From: Candidatus Micrarchaeia archaeon
Lineage (GTDB): Archaea > Micrarchaeota > Micrarchaeia > Anstonellales > JAHKLY01
DNA length: 41,874 nt
NCBI GenBank assembly: GCA_041653315.1
Contig: JBAZFO010000007.1
Location: 1 to 41,874, forward strand
Direction of reading: 5' to 3'
The translations under genes and the position numbers were made by a program. Below the pieces are notes generated by a model, which was given only the letters and a program-made list of their open reading frames with translations, did no database searches and was not told the origin of the DNA. Of this stretch, positions 1-6,958 are shown piece by piece (the first letter of the stretch is position 1; each line of letters starts with the position of its first letter).

Positions 1-1
1 T

Positions 2-145
2 CTAACTTATGCATTTACCATTGCAATAGCTGCAATATTTATTGCATTAGGATTAGGAATGGGACTTGCAATTGGATTAGGAGGACAAGACACAATTAAA
101 AAAGTCTTAAATAAAAAACAAGCAGATATAGAAAAACTTTTTTAA
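2..145 (+). CDS. C-terminal end of a conserved-TM-helix membrane protein (partial)
   Basis: The frame is open from base 2 to a TAA at 143-145, and the start lies before the window. The visible 47 residues hold one glycine/alanine-rich hydrophobic helix ending in GLGMGLAIGLGGQDTIKK, then a short charged tail. This resembles the conserved TM helix repeat found in archaeal MscS-like or small transport membrane proteins (PF05552 type), where a Gly-rich helix is followed by GGQDT. The assignment to that family comes from motif resemblance only. The last codons of the gene belong to the first copy of a 44-nt direct repeat (128-171). Confidence 0.6.
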   Translation, partial: LTYAFTIAIAAIFIALGLGMGLAIGLGGQDTIKKVLNKKQADIEKLF

Positions 146-299
146 GTTTTTTCTTTTTTTATTTATTTTTTCTTTTCTAATTTTAATTATTTTTTAATTA
201 ATCTTTTTCTTTTTAGGGTGAAGACCTTTTTCTTTTCTAAAGAAAAAGGGATTCAATAGAAAAACTTTTCTAAGTTTTTTCTTTTTTTATTTATTTTTT
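128..299. repeat. 44-nt direct repeat (128-171 and 256-299) bracketing an intron-like element
   Basis: The two copies begin ATAGAAAAACTTTT and differ at one base (T at 142 versus C at 270). Copy 1 covers the last codons and stop of the upstream gene plus its T-rich 3' flank. Copy 2 lies 84 nt further on and codes for nothing. The interval between the copies contains the orphan tRNA-intron-like sequence. The arrangement looks like a local duplication that accompanied insertion of that sequence. Confidence 0.75.
204..262 (-). other. Orphan copy of the tRNA T-loop intron core
   Basis: Read on the minus strand, this segment carries the core of the T-loop introns of tRNA-Ala (1159-1223) and tRNA-Val (24504-24571). 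The shared order is GAATCCCTTTTTCTTT, a short turn, AAGAAAAAGG, TCTTCACCC and AAAAAGAAA. The match to the Val intron runs for about 45 nt with one extra base in the hairpin turn and very few substitutions. No tRNA stem sequence lies on either side. It could be a transposed intron, the scar of a lost tRNA gene, or a hairpin with a job of its own such as a 3'-end signal. Confidence 0.6.
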
Positions 300-413
300 A
301 TTATGTATTTCTAATTTCTTTTGTTTCTTTTTTATTAATTAATTTTAATTTATTTTTTGGGATTATTAAACTCTGGGACAATATATAAAAATCTATTTAG
401 ATTAATTTTTAAT

Positions 414-794
414 ATGCGAGAAGAAAGTAAGAATTGGTTTGAACAGGCGAAGATAGATTTAGATACAGCAAAATTTAATTTTAAAGGAGAACGATTTTAT
501 GCTTCAGTGTTCTTTTCGCAACAAGCAGCTGAAAAATCATTAAAAGCATTATATCTTGAGGAAAAAAGATGCCCAGTATTACATCATAATCTTGTAGATA
601 TTGCAGATGAGCTTGAAGCCCCTGAAGAAGTCATAAGTGCTTGTAGAATGTTAAATCCACATTATACTGTTTCTAGATATCCAGATGCAGCTAGTGGTAT
701 TCCTTCAGAAGTTTATGATAAAAAAATTACTAGTATATATTTAATGGAAGCAAAAAAGGTGGTTAGGTGGGTAAGAGACAATTTAGAGAGTTAG
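414..794 (+). CDS. HEPN-domain protein, likely toxin of a HEPN/MNT pair
   Basis: This is a 126-residue all-helical HEPN protein (PF05168 type). An N-terminal helix WFEQAKIDLDTA is followed by the typical YASVFFSQQAAEKSLKALY segment. The RX4H motif R78-MLNP-H83 is present, then the family's YTVSRYPDA block. HEPN proteins of this class are RNases or AMPylation targets kept in check by a neighbouring MNT nucleotidyltransferase. I placed the start at 414 because TATATAAAA (382-390) lies about 26 nt upstream, which suits a leaderless archaeal transcript; a frame beginning at 357 would put the TATA box inside the gene. The 3' end overlaps the MNT gene by 28 nt, so the two are co-transcribed. Confidence 0.85.
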   Translation: MREESKNWFEQAKIDLDTAKFNFKGERFYASVFFSQQAAEKSLKALYLEEKRCPVLHHNLVDIADELEAPEEVISACRMLNPHYTVSRYPDAASGIPSEVYDKKITSIYLMEAKKVVRWVRDNLES

Positions 795-1084
795 ATGGTT
801 TTATTAAAAATCTAAAACAAGATTATTCTGATGCAATAGTTTATTTATTTGGTTCAAGAGCAAGAGGAGATGAATTAAAAGATAGTGATTATGATATATT
901 TATTATTTCAGATAAATTCAAAAATCAAAAATTTGTTAAAAGACTTGAAAAAATACAAGAATACTGGACACTTCCCCAATTACTTGAGTCTTTATGTTAT
1001 ACAAAAGAAGAATTTCAAGAAAAGATGAAACAAATAAATATTGTAAGTCATGGGATGAAAGATGCAATAAAACTTACTTCTTGA
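767..1084 (+). CDS. MNT-type minimal nucleotidyltransferase, likely antitoxin of the HEPN/MNT pair
   Basis: This 105-residue protein shows the minimal nucleotidyltransferase fold motif: G29-S30, then D41-x-D43 in the GSRARGDELKDSDYDIF segment. The third catalytic acidic residue expected on a later strand is not obvious, which is common in MNT antitoxins. In HepT-MntA (type VII) systems the MNT partner AMPylates the HEPN toxin. The start is a GTG inside the HEPN gene with TTAGGTGG just before it. The frame stays open upstream of the DxD motif without an ATG, so the exact start is uncertain. The overlap with the HEPN gene indicates translational coupling. Confidence 0.8.
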   Translation: MGKRQFRELDGFIKNLKQDYSDAIVYLFGSRARGDELKDSDYDIFIISDKFKNQKFVKRLEKIQEYWTLPQLLESLCYTKEEFQEKMKQINIVSHGMKDAIKLTS

Positions 1085-1141
1085 TTAATTATTTTTAATT
1101 AATTTTTACTTTTTGAAATAAGAATTAGATATAATAAAAAA

Positions 1142-1465
1142 TGGACCTGGGGGGAATTGTTCATTTCCCAGTTTCTTTTTGGGATAAAGACCTTTTTCTT
1201 TTCAAAGAAAAAGGGATTTAATTGAACCCCCGGCCTCCTGCATTCTCGAGCCCTTTCTTTTCCCTAAAAGAAAGGTCTAGAGTTCACCCCAAAGAAAAGG
1301 GTTTTTCTTTCCCTAGGCTTTCTTTTTTCAAAAAAGAAAGGCTATGCCAAGCAGGCGCGCTTTAGCGAACCAAGAACACAAAATATTCTTTACATAGTTT
1401 TTTTCGCCATGCGTTTCTTTTTCTTTACAAAGAAAAAGAAAGGCTGACCGCTGCGCTACAGGCCC
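1142..1465 (-). tRNA. tRNA-Ala(GGC) with three introns (D arm, anticodon loop, T loop)
   Basis: The acceptor stem is GGGCCTG (1465-1459) with CAGGTCC (1149-1143) and A73 at 1142. It contains the G3:U70 pair that marks alanine tRNAs. The D stem is GCGC/GCGC, the anticodon stem CCTGC/GCAGG around TTGGCA, and the T stem GGGGG/CCCCC. Removing three insertions gives a 73-nt tRNA: about 1444-1361 (84 nt, near position 21/22), 1344-1243 (102 nt, at 37/38) and 1223-1159 (65 nt, in the T loop; the junction can slide over a repeated AATT). CCA is not encoded. The introns are rich in TTTCTTT/AAAGAAA hairpins. Junctions are inferred from tRNA folding, not from a computed bulge-helix-bulge model. Confidence 0.9.
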
Positions 1466-1494
1466 ATATTTTAATAAAATATAAAAAAGAAAAT

Positions 1495-1725
1495 TTATGA
1501 AGGAGAGATATAAATTACTGAATCTCCTCTTAGTAATATTGTTCCAAATCCTTTTTGAACTTCACCATCTTTTAGAAATTCTGCTTTTTCTAAAACAAGA
1601 TTCATATGAATATCATAAGATACCATAACTCCTCTAAATTCTAAATGTCCTTTTAATCCGACTACTACAGTATTATTTAATGCAGTGTTCAAAACATCGA
1701 ATGGTCTTCTTTTTTGTTCTTCCAT
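1495..1725 (-). CDS. LSm/Sm-like archaeal protein (SmAP)
   Basis: This 76-residue protein has the Sm fold signature. An Sm1 block of about residues 10-45 (LNTALNNTVVVGLKGHLEFRGVMVSYDIHMNLVLEKAE) is followed by an Sm2 block ending GTILLRGDSVIYISP. Archaeal SmAPs form seven-membered rings that bind U-rich RNA and act in RNA processing and stability. The length is typical. I chose the ATG at 1725 because GGTGAT stands a few bases upstream; an in-frame GTG at 1734 would use that same binding site as its start codon. It lies 30 nt downstream of the tRNA-Ala 5' end on the same strand. Confidence 0.88.
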   Translation of the reverse strand: MEEQKRRPFDVLNTALNNTVVVGLKGHLEFRGVMVSYDIHMNLVLEKAEFLKDGEVQKGFGTILLRGDSVIYISPS

Positions 1726-1803
1726 ATTTATCACCTTTTTTAAAAAATAAAGTTTTCTTATTTTAATTTTTTACATAAAACAATTTAAACTTATGGGTAA
1801 TTT

Positions 1804-2262
1804 TTATAAATTATCCATTTTGATTATTACATCTGCAGTATTTTTTAAAGCAATACTAAATCCGGGTTCACCACCAATTACAATTGTTTCTTTTCCATGC
1901 TCTTTTGCTTTTACAAGCACAGGTCTAAAATCAGTATCTCTTGTCATTAAAGCGATAGTATCAATATGTGGATTAAATATTTGTTCTACTGCCGCACATG
2001 CCATTGTAACATCTACATCACCAGAAGTAATTACTGGTTGATATCCTTGATTTATCATAGCTTCAATTAATTTATCAGAAGCATACTGATCGAGAAAAAC
2101 AATTCCTATTTTTAATTTTCCATGTTTTTTTAACTCTTTTTTAATTGCTTCTAAATCAAGATGCATATCTTTTCTAATTACATTAGGCCCATCTATAAAT
2201 AATGCGATGTTTCTATCCTTTTTCTTTTTAAGTAAATCTCCTATTTTGTCAAATACAGTCAT
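1804..2262 (-). CDS. NYN-domain (LabA/DUF88-like) predicted RNase
   Basis: The 152-residue protein fits the archaeal NYN/DUF88 family (TIGR00288 type). It has FIDGPNVIRKD near the N terminus, SGDVDVTMACAA in the middle and LMTRDTDFRPVL further on. These supply the conserved aspartates of a PIN-like metal site. NYN proteins are predicted single-strand RNA nucleases, and the exact substrate of this archaeal branch is not known to me. The gene lies just downstream of tatD on the same strand with a 12-nt gap. The sequence TAGGAGGTTATAATTATG before the start gives a strong binding site, so the two genes are likely an operon. Confidence 0.85.
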   Translation of the reverse strand: MTVFDKIGDLLKKKKDRNIALFIDGPNVIRKDMHLDLEAIKKELKKHGKLKIGIVFLDQYASDKLIEAMINQGYQPVITSGDVDVTMACAAVEQIFNPHIDTIALMTRDTDFRPVLVKAKEHGKETIVIGGEPGFSIALKNTADVIIKMDNL

Positions 2263-2274
2263 AATTATAACCTC

Positions 2275-2976
2275 CTATATATTGAAGAATTCCTTTGCAT
2301 TTTTATATGTTTCTTCTTCAACTTTTTCTTCAGATACACCAAGGCTTTTTGATATAATTGAAATACTTTTATAAATATCATAAAGATTCTTGCCTAAATA
2401 TGGTGCATCCGTTTCTACTACTAAATTATTTAATCCAACATCTTTTATTACTTTCTTTTTTAAATCAGATGAAATCGGAGATATTGAAATTAACATATTA
2501 TGTTTAACAGCTTTTTTTGCAAGTTCTCTGTTTCCAGAAAAACAATGTAATAATACAGGAAAATCGAAGTTACTTAATCTATTAATTACATCTTCTTCTG
2601 CTTTTCTAGAGTGTATAATAACTGGAAGTTTCATTTTATCAGCAAGATCAAGCATCTTTTCAAAAACTATTTTTTCCTTTTCAATACCTTCAATAGTTTT
2701 TCCCCAGTGATAATCTAATCCTATTTCACCAATTGCAATAGGTTTATTTTCTTTAATAAATTCAATCCATTTATCAACAATTGTTAAATCATCTAAATCT
2801 AGTATCGAATGTGGGGCGATACCTAATGCATAATATACATTTTTATATTTTTTAGATATTTCAATTGCGTTTATATTTGCTTCGTGAGAATAACCGCAAG
2901 TAATAGCAATCTGATTTTTTATAAATTCTATTTTATCAAATTTATCCAAATGACAATGAGTATCAAATACAACCAT
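2275..2976 (-). CDS. tatD: TatD-family metal-dependent hydrolase (DNase)
   Basis: The 233-residue protein carries the metal-ligand motifs of TatD enzymes in order: FDTHCHLD (residues 4-11), GEIGLDYHW, VIIHSRKA, LHCFSG and VETDAPYL. TatD proteins are TIM-barrel 3'-5' exonucleases with roles in DNA or RNA turnover. I placed the start at 2976 because the palindromic TATA box CTTTATAAAG (2998-3007) is centred about 26 nt upstream, which gives a leaderless message. An in-frame ATG at 2994 lies too close to that box. The gene is divergent from the aIF5A gene, and one TATA box sits between them. Length is slightly below the bacterial norm of about 260. Confidence 0.92.
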   Translation of the reverse strand: MVVFDTHCHLDKFDKIEFIKNQIAITCGYSHEANINAIEISKKYKNVYYALGIAPHSILDLDDLTIVDKWIEFIKENKPIAIGEIGLDYHWGKTIEGIEKEKIVFEKMLDLADKMKLPVIIHSRKAEEDVINRLSNFDFPVLLHCFSGNRELAKKAVKHNMLISISPISSDLKKKVIKDVGLNNLVVETDAPYLGKNLYDIYKSISIISKSLGVSEEKVEEETYKNAKEFFNI

Positions 2977-2997
2977 GTTAAAATAAGTAATCATTAA

Positions 2998-3007
2998 CTT
3001 TATAAAG
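2998..3007. promoter_or_regulatory. Palindromic TATA box shared by divergent tatD and aIF5A genes
   Basis: CTTTATAAAG is its own reverse complement. Its centre is about 26 nt from the tatD start codon on the minus strand. On the plus strand a start site about 26 nt away, near 3029, leaves a 20-nt leader with AGGTGAT ahead of the aIF5A ATG. No other good TATA box is visible in the 72 nt between the genes. Confidence 0.6.
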
Positions 3008-3048
3008 TCTAACCTATAATAAGAATTACTTATTTTCTAGGTGATATT

Positions 3049-3450
3049 ATGACAGGAGAAAAAATATTTGTTGATTCAAAGAGTTTAAAAGTAGGGAAAT
3101 ATATGTTAATTGATGATATTCCTTGCAGAATTGTAAATATAGAAACATCAAGACCAGGAAAACATGGTCATGCTAAAATGAGAATTACAGGTATTGGTAT
3201 TTTTGATAATCAGAAAAAACAATGGCTTGGTGCAGGAGGACATGATGTTGAATCTCCAGTTATCACAAGAAGTACTGCTCAAGTTGTTTCAGTTTCTGGA
3301 GATAGTGTTCAATTAATGGATACAAAATCATATGAAATTTTTGAACTTCCACTTCCAGAAGAATTAAAAGCAGACGCAGAAGCAGGAGCAGAAGCAGAAC
3401 TATTAGAAGCTATGGGAAGAAAAGCAATTCAAAGAATTAAAAAAGCATAG
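3049..3450 (+). CDS. eif5A: Translation initiation factor aIF5A
   Basis: This 133-residue protein has the aIF5A layout: an N-terminal SH3-like barrel, then an OB-fold half from about residue 72. The hypusination loop reads SRPGKHGHAK, with K38 as the expected hypusine lysine. The factor binds near the ribosomal E site and helps peptide bond formation at difficult sequences. The C-terminal tail is rich in Ala and Glu. AGGTGAT lies just upstream of the ATG. S24e follows after 8 nt and S27ae after that, so this is a translation operon. The loop differs slightly from the more common TSKTGKHGHAK. Confidence 0.97.
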   Translation: MTGEKIFVDSKSLKVGKYMLIDDIPCRIVNIETSRPGKHGHAKMRITGIGIFDNQKKQWLGAGGHDVESPVITRSTAQVVSVSGDSVQLMDTKSYEIFELPLPEELKADAEAGAEAELLEAMGRKAIQRIKKA

Positions 3451-3458
3451 GTGATTTT

Positions 3459-3746
3459 ATGAATATAAATATTGATAAAAAAATTGAAAATAAATCTTTA
3501 AAAAGAACAGAAGTTACTTTTTTAGTTTCTTATGATTCTTCTACACCAAAAAGACAGGAAGTTATAGAAGCATTAGCTAATTTGTTAAAAGTTAAAAAAG
3601 AATTAGTAATTCTTCAATCCTTAAATAATAAATTTGGAAGCAAAAGCGCAGATGGAAAAGCAAATATTTATACAGATGAAGAAGCATTAAAAAGAATTGA
3701 ACGTGAATATTTATCAAAAAGATTAGAAAAGAAAGAAAAGAAATAA
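3459..3746 (+). CDS. rps24e: 30S ribosomal protein S24e
   Basis: The 95-residue protein matches archaeal S24e. The strand DKKIENKSLKRTEVTFLVSYD is followed by TPKRQEVIEALANLLKVKKELVILQSLNNKFGSKSADGKANIYTDEE, and a Lys-rich C-terminal helix ends the protein. It is a small-subunit protein shared by archaea and eukaryotes. GGTGATTTTATG provides the binding site and start. Its place between aIF5A and S27ae is normal: S24e and S27ae are adjacent in many archaea. Confidence 0.95.
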   Translation: MNINIDKKIENKSLKRTEVTFLVSYDSSTPKRQEVIEALANLLKVKKELVILQSLNNKFGSKSADGKANIYTDEEALKRIEREYLSKRLEKKEKK

Positions 3747-3773
3747 ACCTATATATAAAAAAGGGTGTGATTT

Positions 3774-3953
3774 ATGGGTGCAAAAAAAAGAAAAGTTAAG
3801 AAAAAAGGAAAAAAACCAGTAAAAGTAAAGAAAAAAGAAGTTAAAGAATACAAAAAAGCAAAATCTTGTCCAAAATGCGGACCTGGTGTTAAATTAGCAG
3901 AGCATAAAGATAGATTATCATGTGGAAAATGCGGTTATTACGAAAAGAAGTAG
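3774..3953 (+). CDS. rps27ae: 30S ribosomal protein S27ae
   Basis: This short 59-residue gene runs from an ATG preceded by GGTGTGAT to a TAG at 3951-3953. The first 30 residues are almost all Lys and other basic residues. The C-terminal half is a four-Cys zinc ribbon, CPKCGPG... to CGKCGYY. That is the archaeal S27ae layout, without the ubiquitin fusion of the eukaryotic protein. It follows S24e after 27 nt. Its 3' end overlaps the next gene. Confidence 0.95.
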   Translation: MGAKKRKVKKKGKKPVKVKKKEVKEYKKAKSCPKCGPGVKLAEHKDRLSCGKCGYYEKK

Positions 3954-4681
3954 ATAATCTTATTATTGTTTTATTATTTTCTTCTTTATTTTTAGTTTTA
4001 TTTACTTTACCTGAAATTAATTCTTATTCTTTTAATGAATATATTATAGGAATTAGTATAGTATTTTTATTATCTTTGTTTTTACTTAAAAAATATGGTT
4101 TTATTAGATGGAGTTTAATTTTAATTTTATTTTTACTTTTTACTTTAATACGAGAAGACATATCAATATTAACTTCTTCATTAGTTTTTATTTTATTTCC
4201 TTTTTATTGGTTAAAATTAGAAGGGAAAAAATATAATTCAATTTTAAAAGAATATGGATTAATTGTAAAAGACAAATTAAAAATTATTATTTCTGGAATT
4301 TTGGGATTATTTTTGATTATTTTTATTGTTGGTTTAATTGGATCAATATTTTATTTTTTTGGTATAAATGATCAAGCAAATGTGAAAGAGGTAGTTAAAT
4401 CTCTTCCTTGGATTGCATTTCCAATCGCTGTTTTAATTGCACCAATAGCAGAAGAAATCTTTTTTAGAGGATTTTTACTTAAAAAAGTAGGAATATTAAT
4501 TTCAGCAGTAATTTTTGCTTTATTACATTTTGCTTATGGTTCAATAGTTGAGATAACAGTTGCTTTTGTAATTGCTTTATTATTATCTTATTTATTTATA
4601 AAAACAAAATCATTATGGCCTTCAATAATTGCACATGGTCTTTTTAATTTAATGTCATTAATAGTTATGTGGTTTTTATGA
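3920..4681 (+). CDS. CPBP-family intramembrane metalloprotease (Rce1/ABI-like)
   Basis: The 253-residue protein has about seven or eight hydrophobic segments. The three CPBP motifs are in the second half: EEIFFRGFL (motif 1, EExxxR, near residue 176), ALLHFAYG (FxxxH type) and AHGLFNL (HxxxN). These residues form the metal site of the Rce1-type glutamate protease. Substrates of archaeal members are generally unknown. Both candidate starts (ATG at 3920 or 3929) lie inside the S27ae gene, an overlap of 25-34 nt, and no clear binding site precedes either. The 3' end overlaps the Kae1 start as ATGA. Confidence 0.88.
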   Translation: MWKMRLLRKEVDNLIIVLLFSSLFLVLFTLPEINSYSFNEYIIGISIVFLLSLFLLKKYGFIRWSLILILFLLFTLIREDISILTSSLVFILFPFYWLKLEGKKYNSILKEYGLIVKDKLKIIISGILGLFLIIFIVGLIGSIFYFFGINDQANVKEVVKSLPWIAFPIAVLIAPIAEEIFFRGFLLKKVGILISAVIFALLHFAYGSIVEITVAFVIALLLSYLFIKTKSLWPSIIAHGLFNLMSLIVMWFL

Positions 4682-5631
4682 ATGTTCTTGGAATAGAAAG
4701 CACTGCACATACTTTAGGCATTGGAATTTTTAATGGTAAAAAAATAGTTCATGCAAAAGATATGTATAAACCAAAAAATGAAGGTATAATACCAAGAAAA
4801 GCAGCAGACCACCATTTAGAATTTTCAAATTTATTAATTAAAAATGTACTTCAAGAATCTAACTTAAAATTAAAAGATATTGATGGATTTGCTTTTTCTC
4901 AAGGTCCAGGAATAGGTCAAACATTACAATTTGGTTGTTCTTTAGCAAGATATTTAGCAATTAAATATAATAAACCATTAATCTCTGTAAATCATTGCCA
5001 AGCCCATATTGAGATTGGAAAATGGGAATGTAATTTAAAAGATCCATTAACAGTATATGTTTCCGGAGGGAATACACAATTAATTATTGAAAGAAATAAA
5101 AAATATCATGTGTTGGGGGAAACATTAGATATTGGTATGGGAAATTTATTTGATACTTTTGGAAGAGATATGGGTTTAGAATTCGCACATGGATCTATAT
5201 TATCTGAAATGGCTGAGAAAGGAAAGTATATTGAATTGCCATATTCAGTTAAAGGTATGAATATTGTTTTTGGGGGCTTATTAACTGCTTCTAAAAAAGC
5301 ATTAAAAGAACATAAAAAAGAGGATATAGTTTATTCAATGATGCATAATGCTTTTGCTTCTTTAACAGAAGCCGCAGAAAGAGCATTGTGTTTAACCCAT
5401 AAAAAAGAATTATTATTATGTGGAGGGGTGGCACAAAATAAAATGTTTCAATCAATGCTTAAAAAAATGCTTGAACCACATAAAGCAAAATTTGCAGTTC
5501 CAAGGAATGAGTATAATGCAGATAATGGAGCAATGATTGCTTTATTAGGGTATAGATTATTAAAAGAAAAGAAAATAATTTCAATAGAAAAAGCAATTCC
5601 AAGACAAAAATGGAGAGTTGATAAAGAATAG
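4678..5631 (+). CDS. kae1: Kae1/TsaD, tRNA N6-threonylcarbamoyladenosine synthesis protein
   Basis: The 317-residue protein is the catalytic ASKHA-fold subunit of the KEOPS complex. KEOPS transfers threonylcarbamoyl to A37 of ANN-decoding tRNAs. Visible motifs are GIESTAHTLGIGI at the N terminus, the metal pair H106 and H110 in VNHCQAHIEIG, VSGGNTQL, and NADNGAMIA near the end. The start overlaps the CPBP stop as ATGA. There is no Bud32 kinase domain fused at the C terminus, unlike many euryarchaeal proteins, and bud32 is not in this window. Confidence 0.96.
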   Translation: MNVLGIESTAHTLGIGIFNGKKIVHAKDMYKPKNEGIIPRKAADHHLEFSNLLIKNVLQESNLKLKDIDGFAFSQGPGIGQTLQFGCSLARYLAIKYNKPLISVNHCQAHIEIGKWECNLKDPLTVYVSGGNTQLIIERNKKYHVLGETLDIGMGNLFDTFGRDMGLEFAHGSILSEMAEKGKYIELPYSVKGMNIVFGGLLTASKKALKEHKKEDIVYSMMHNAFASLTEAAERALCLTHKKELLLCGGVAQNKMFQSMLKKMLEPHKAKFAVPRNEYNADNGAMIALLGYRLLKEKKIISIEKAIPRQKWRVDKE

Positions 5632-5665
5632 TAAGCAATAAATACCTTTTTCTAATAAACAAAGT

Positions 5666-6286
5666 ATGGCAAATGAAATATTAGCTCAAATTGGATTAGG
5701 TGGATTCAAAAGTTTATTAGATGAAATTGAATTAGTAACTGCAAATGAAATTTTTTATTTATTTGTTTTGATTTTAGTAATATCTTTAGGTATGCTTATT
5801 ATTTGGTATTTATATAAAAAATTAGCAAAAAGAGATATGTTTAAATTAAATTTAAAAGCTGAAGATGGAGAAAAATTAACAATTGGAAAAGAATTATTTT
5901 CTACATTAATTTATTTATTTAAATATATATTATTATTTCCTCTATTCGTAATTTTAATGTTTATTATCTTAGTAGTGTCATTTTTATTTATGTCTTCTGG
6001 AATAGAGTTATCATCTATATTTTTCTTTTCAATTGCATTAATTTGTGTTGTAAGATTATTAGCATATATAAAAGAGGATACAGCACAAGAAATTTCTAAA
6101 ATGATCCCTATCGCCTTAGTATTATCTTTACTTTTAAATCCTAATTTATCTAGTGGATATTCATTTCCTTCTATTTCAGAATTAGAAATTGCATTAGCAA
6201 GTGTTTGGTATTATTTTGTTTTTATATTCTTTTTTGAAATATGTTTAAGAGTGGTACATAAAATAACAAGAGTTTTTAAAAATTAG
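5666..6286 (+). CDS. Polytopic membrane protein of unknown function
   Basis: I do not recognise a family. The 206-residue protein has about five to six hydrophobic helices, at roughly residues 28-50, 75-110, 113-131, 145-160 and 180-198, joined by short charged loops such as KKLAKRDMFKLNLKAEDGEK. There is no signal peptide and no catalytic motif. AATAAATA at about 5639-5646 may be a weak TATA box for a leaderless start at 5666. It follows kae1 after 34 nt on the same strand, and the next gene is convergent with a 5-nt gap. Confidence 0.6.
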   Translation: MANEILAQIGLGGFKSLLDEIELVTANEIFYLFVLILVISLGMLIIWYLYKKLAKRDMFKLNLKAEDGEKLTIGKELFSTLIYLFKYILLFPLFVILMFIILVVSFLFMSSGIELSSIFFFSIALICVVRLLAYIKEDTAQEISKMIPIALVLSLLLNPNLSSGYSFPSISELEIALASVWYYFVFIFFFEICLRVVHKITRVFKN

Positions 6287-6291
6287 GAGAA

Positions 6292-6648
6292 TTAATCTTC
6301 TCCTCCTTTTGTAAAAGCCTTTTTACCTAATAATACAAGTAATACCATAGAGATTATTCCTACTATAATTCCTTGAGTTAAATCTTTGAATTGCATATAC
6401 CACATATATCCTAAGAATGCTCCAAATAATCCCATTACTATACTTCTTAAATTATTAGCAAGTCCCCCAGATAAATTTTTTTCAGTAAAAAATATATATG
6501 CTATTAAAGCCACTAGAATACCAAGTCCTATTGGATAATAAATTGGATCTGTTGGAGTTTGAAAATGCCATGCAAAACCAGCCCCAAATCCTATTAATAA
6601 TGCACCAACCACTTTCCCAATTTTTACTGCTTCTTTTGTTATACCCAT
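6292..6648 (-). CDS. Small membrane protein with four hydrophobic segments, unknown
   Basis: The 118-residue protein has four predicted membrane helices (about 11-28, 36-53, 66-85 and 90-108). A WHFQTPTDPIYYPIG loop follows the first helix, and the C terminus is short and acidic (GGED). The Gly-rich first and third helices suggest tight helix packing. I cannot name a family. GGTGAT stands eight bases before the ATG. It is convergent with the previous gene and divergent from tRNA-Tyr. Confidence 0.6.
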   Translation of the reverse strand: MGITKEAVKIGKVVGALLIGFGAGFAWHFQTPTDPIYYPIGLGILVALIAYIFFTEKNLSGGLANNLRSIVMGLFGAFLGYMWYMQFKDLTQGIIVGIISMVLLVLLGKKAFTKGGED

Positions 6649-6711
6649 TTTTAATCACCCATTTTTTAATACATAATTTTAAAAAGACAATTTATATAAA
6701 ACTATTACTAT

Positions 6712-6937
6712 CCCGCGGTAGCTCAAAGCTTTAAATTTAATATTTTAAAGCGAGTAATGGTAGAGCGATCGGCTGTAACTTTTTTCTTTCTTGTAAGAAA
6801 GAAAAAAATTAACAAAAAAGAAAGAACAAAGTAGCTAAAGTTTGTTTGTTCCTGAAAAGGAATTAATGAGTGCTCTACAAACCTATTAGTGTAGATCTGA
6901 AACCGATAGGTTGGGATTTCGAATATCCCCCGCGGGA
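6712..6937 (+). tRNA. tRNA-Tyr(GUA) with two introns (D loop and anticodon loop)
   Basis: The acceptor stem is CCCGCGG (6712-6718) with CCGCGGG (6930-6936) and A73 at 6937. C1:G72 is the archaeal tyrosine identity pair. The D stem is GCTC/GAGC, the anticodon stem ATCGG/CCGAT with GTA at 6775-6777, and the T stem GGGAT/ATCCC with an intact TTCGAAT loop. Two insertions interrupt it: about 6727-6757 (31 nt, in the D loop) and 6779-6901 (123 nt, after position 37). Removing them gives a 72-nt tRNA. TTTTAAAAAG near 6677-6686 is a fitting promoter, and a T run follows the gene. CCA is not encoded. Confidence 0.92.
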
Positions 6938-6958
6938 CTTTTTTAAAGGTGTTTTTTT

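Noticed and set aside
146..413. A CRISPR array or phage repeat in the T-rich region at the start
   Set aside because: There are only two repeat copies, no regular spacers and no cas genes; the sequence is explained by a duplication with an intron-like insert.
5459..5662. A minus-strand hydrophobic frame at the end of kae1
   Set aside because: It is antisense to the conserved Kae1 C terminus, which must be coding.
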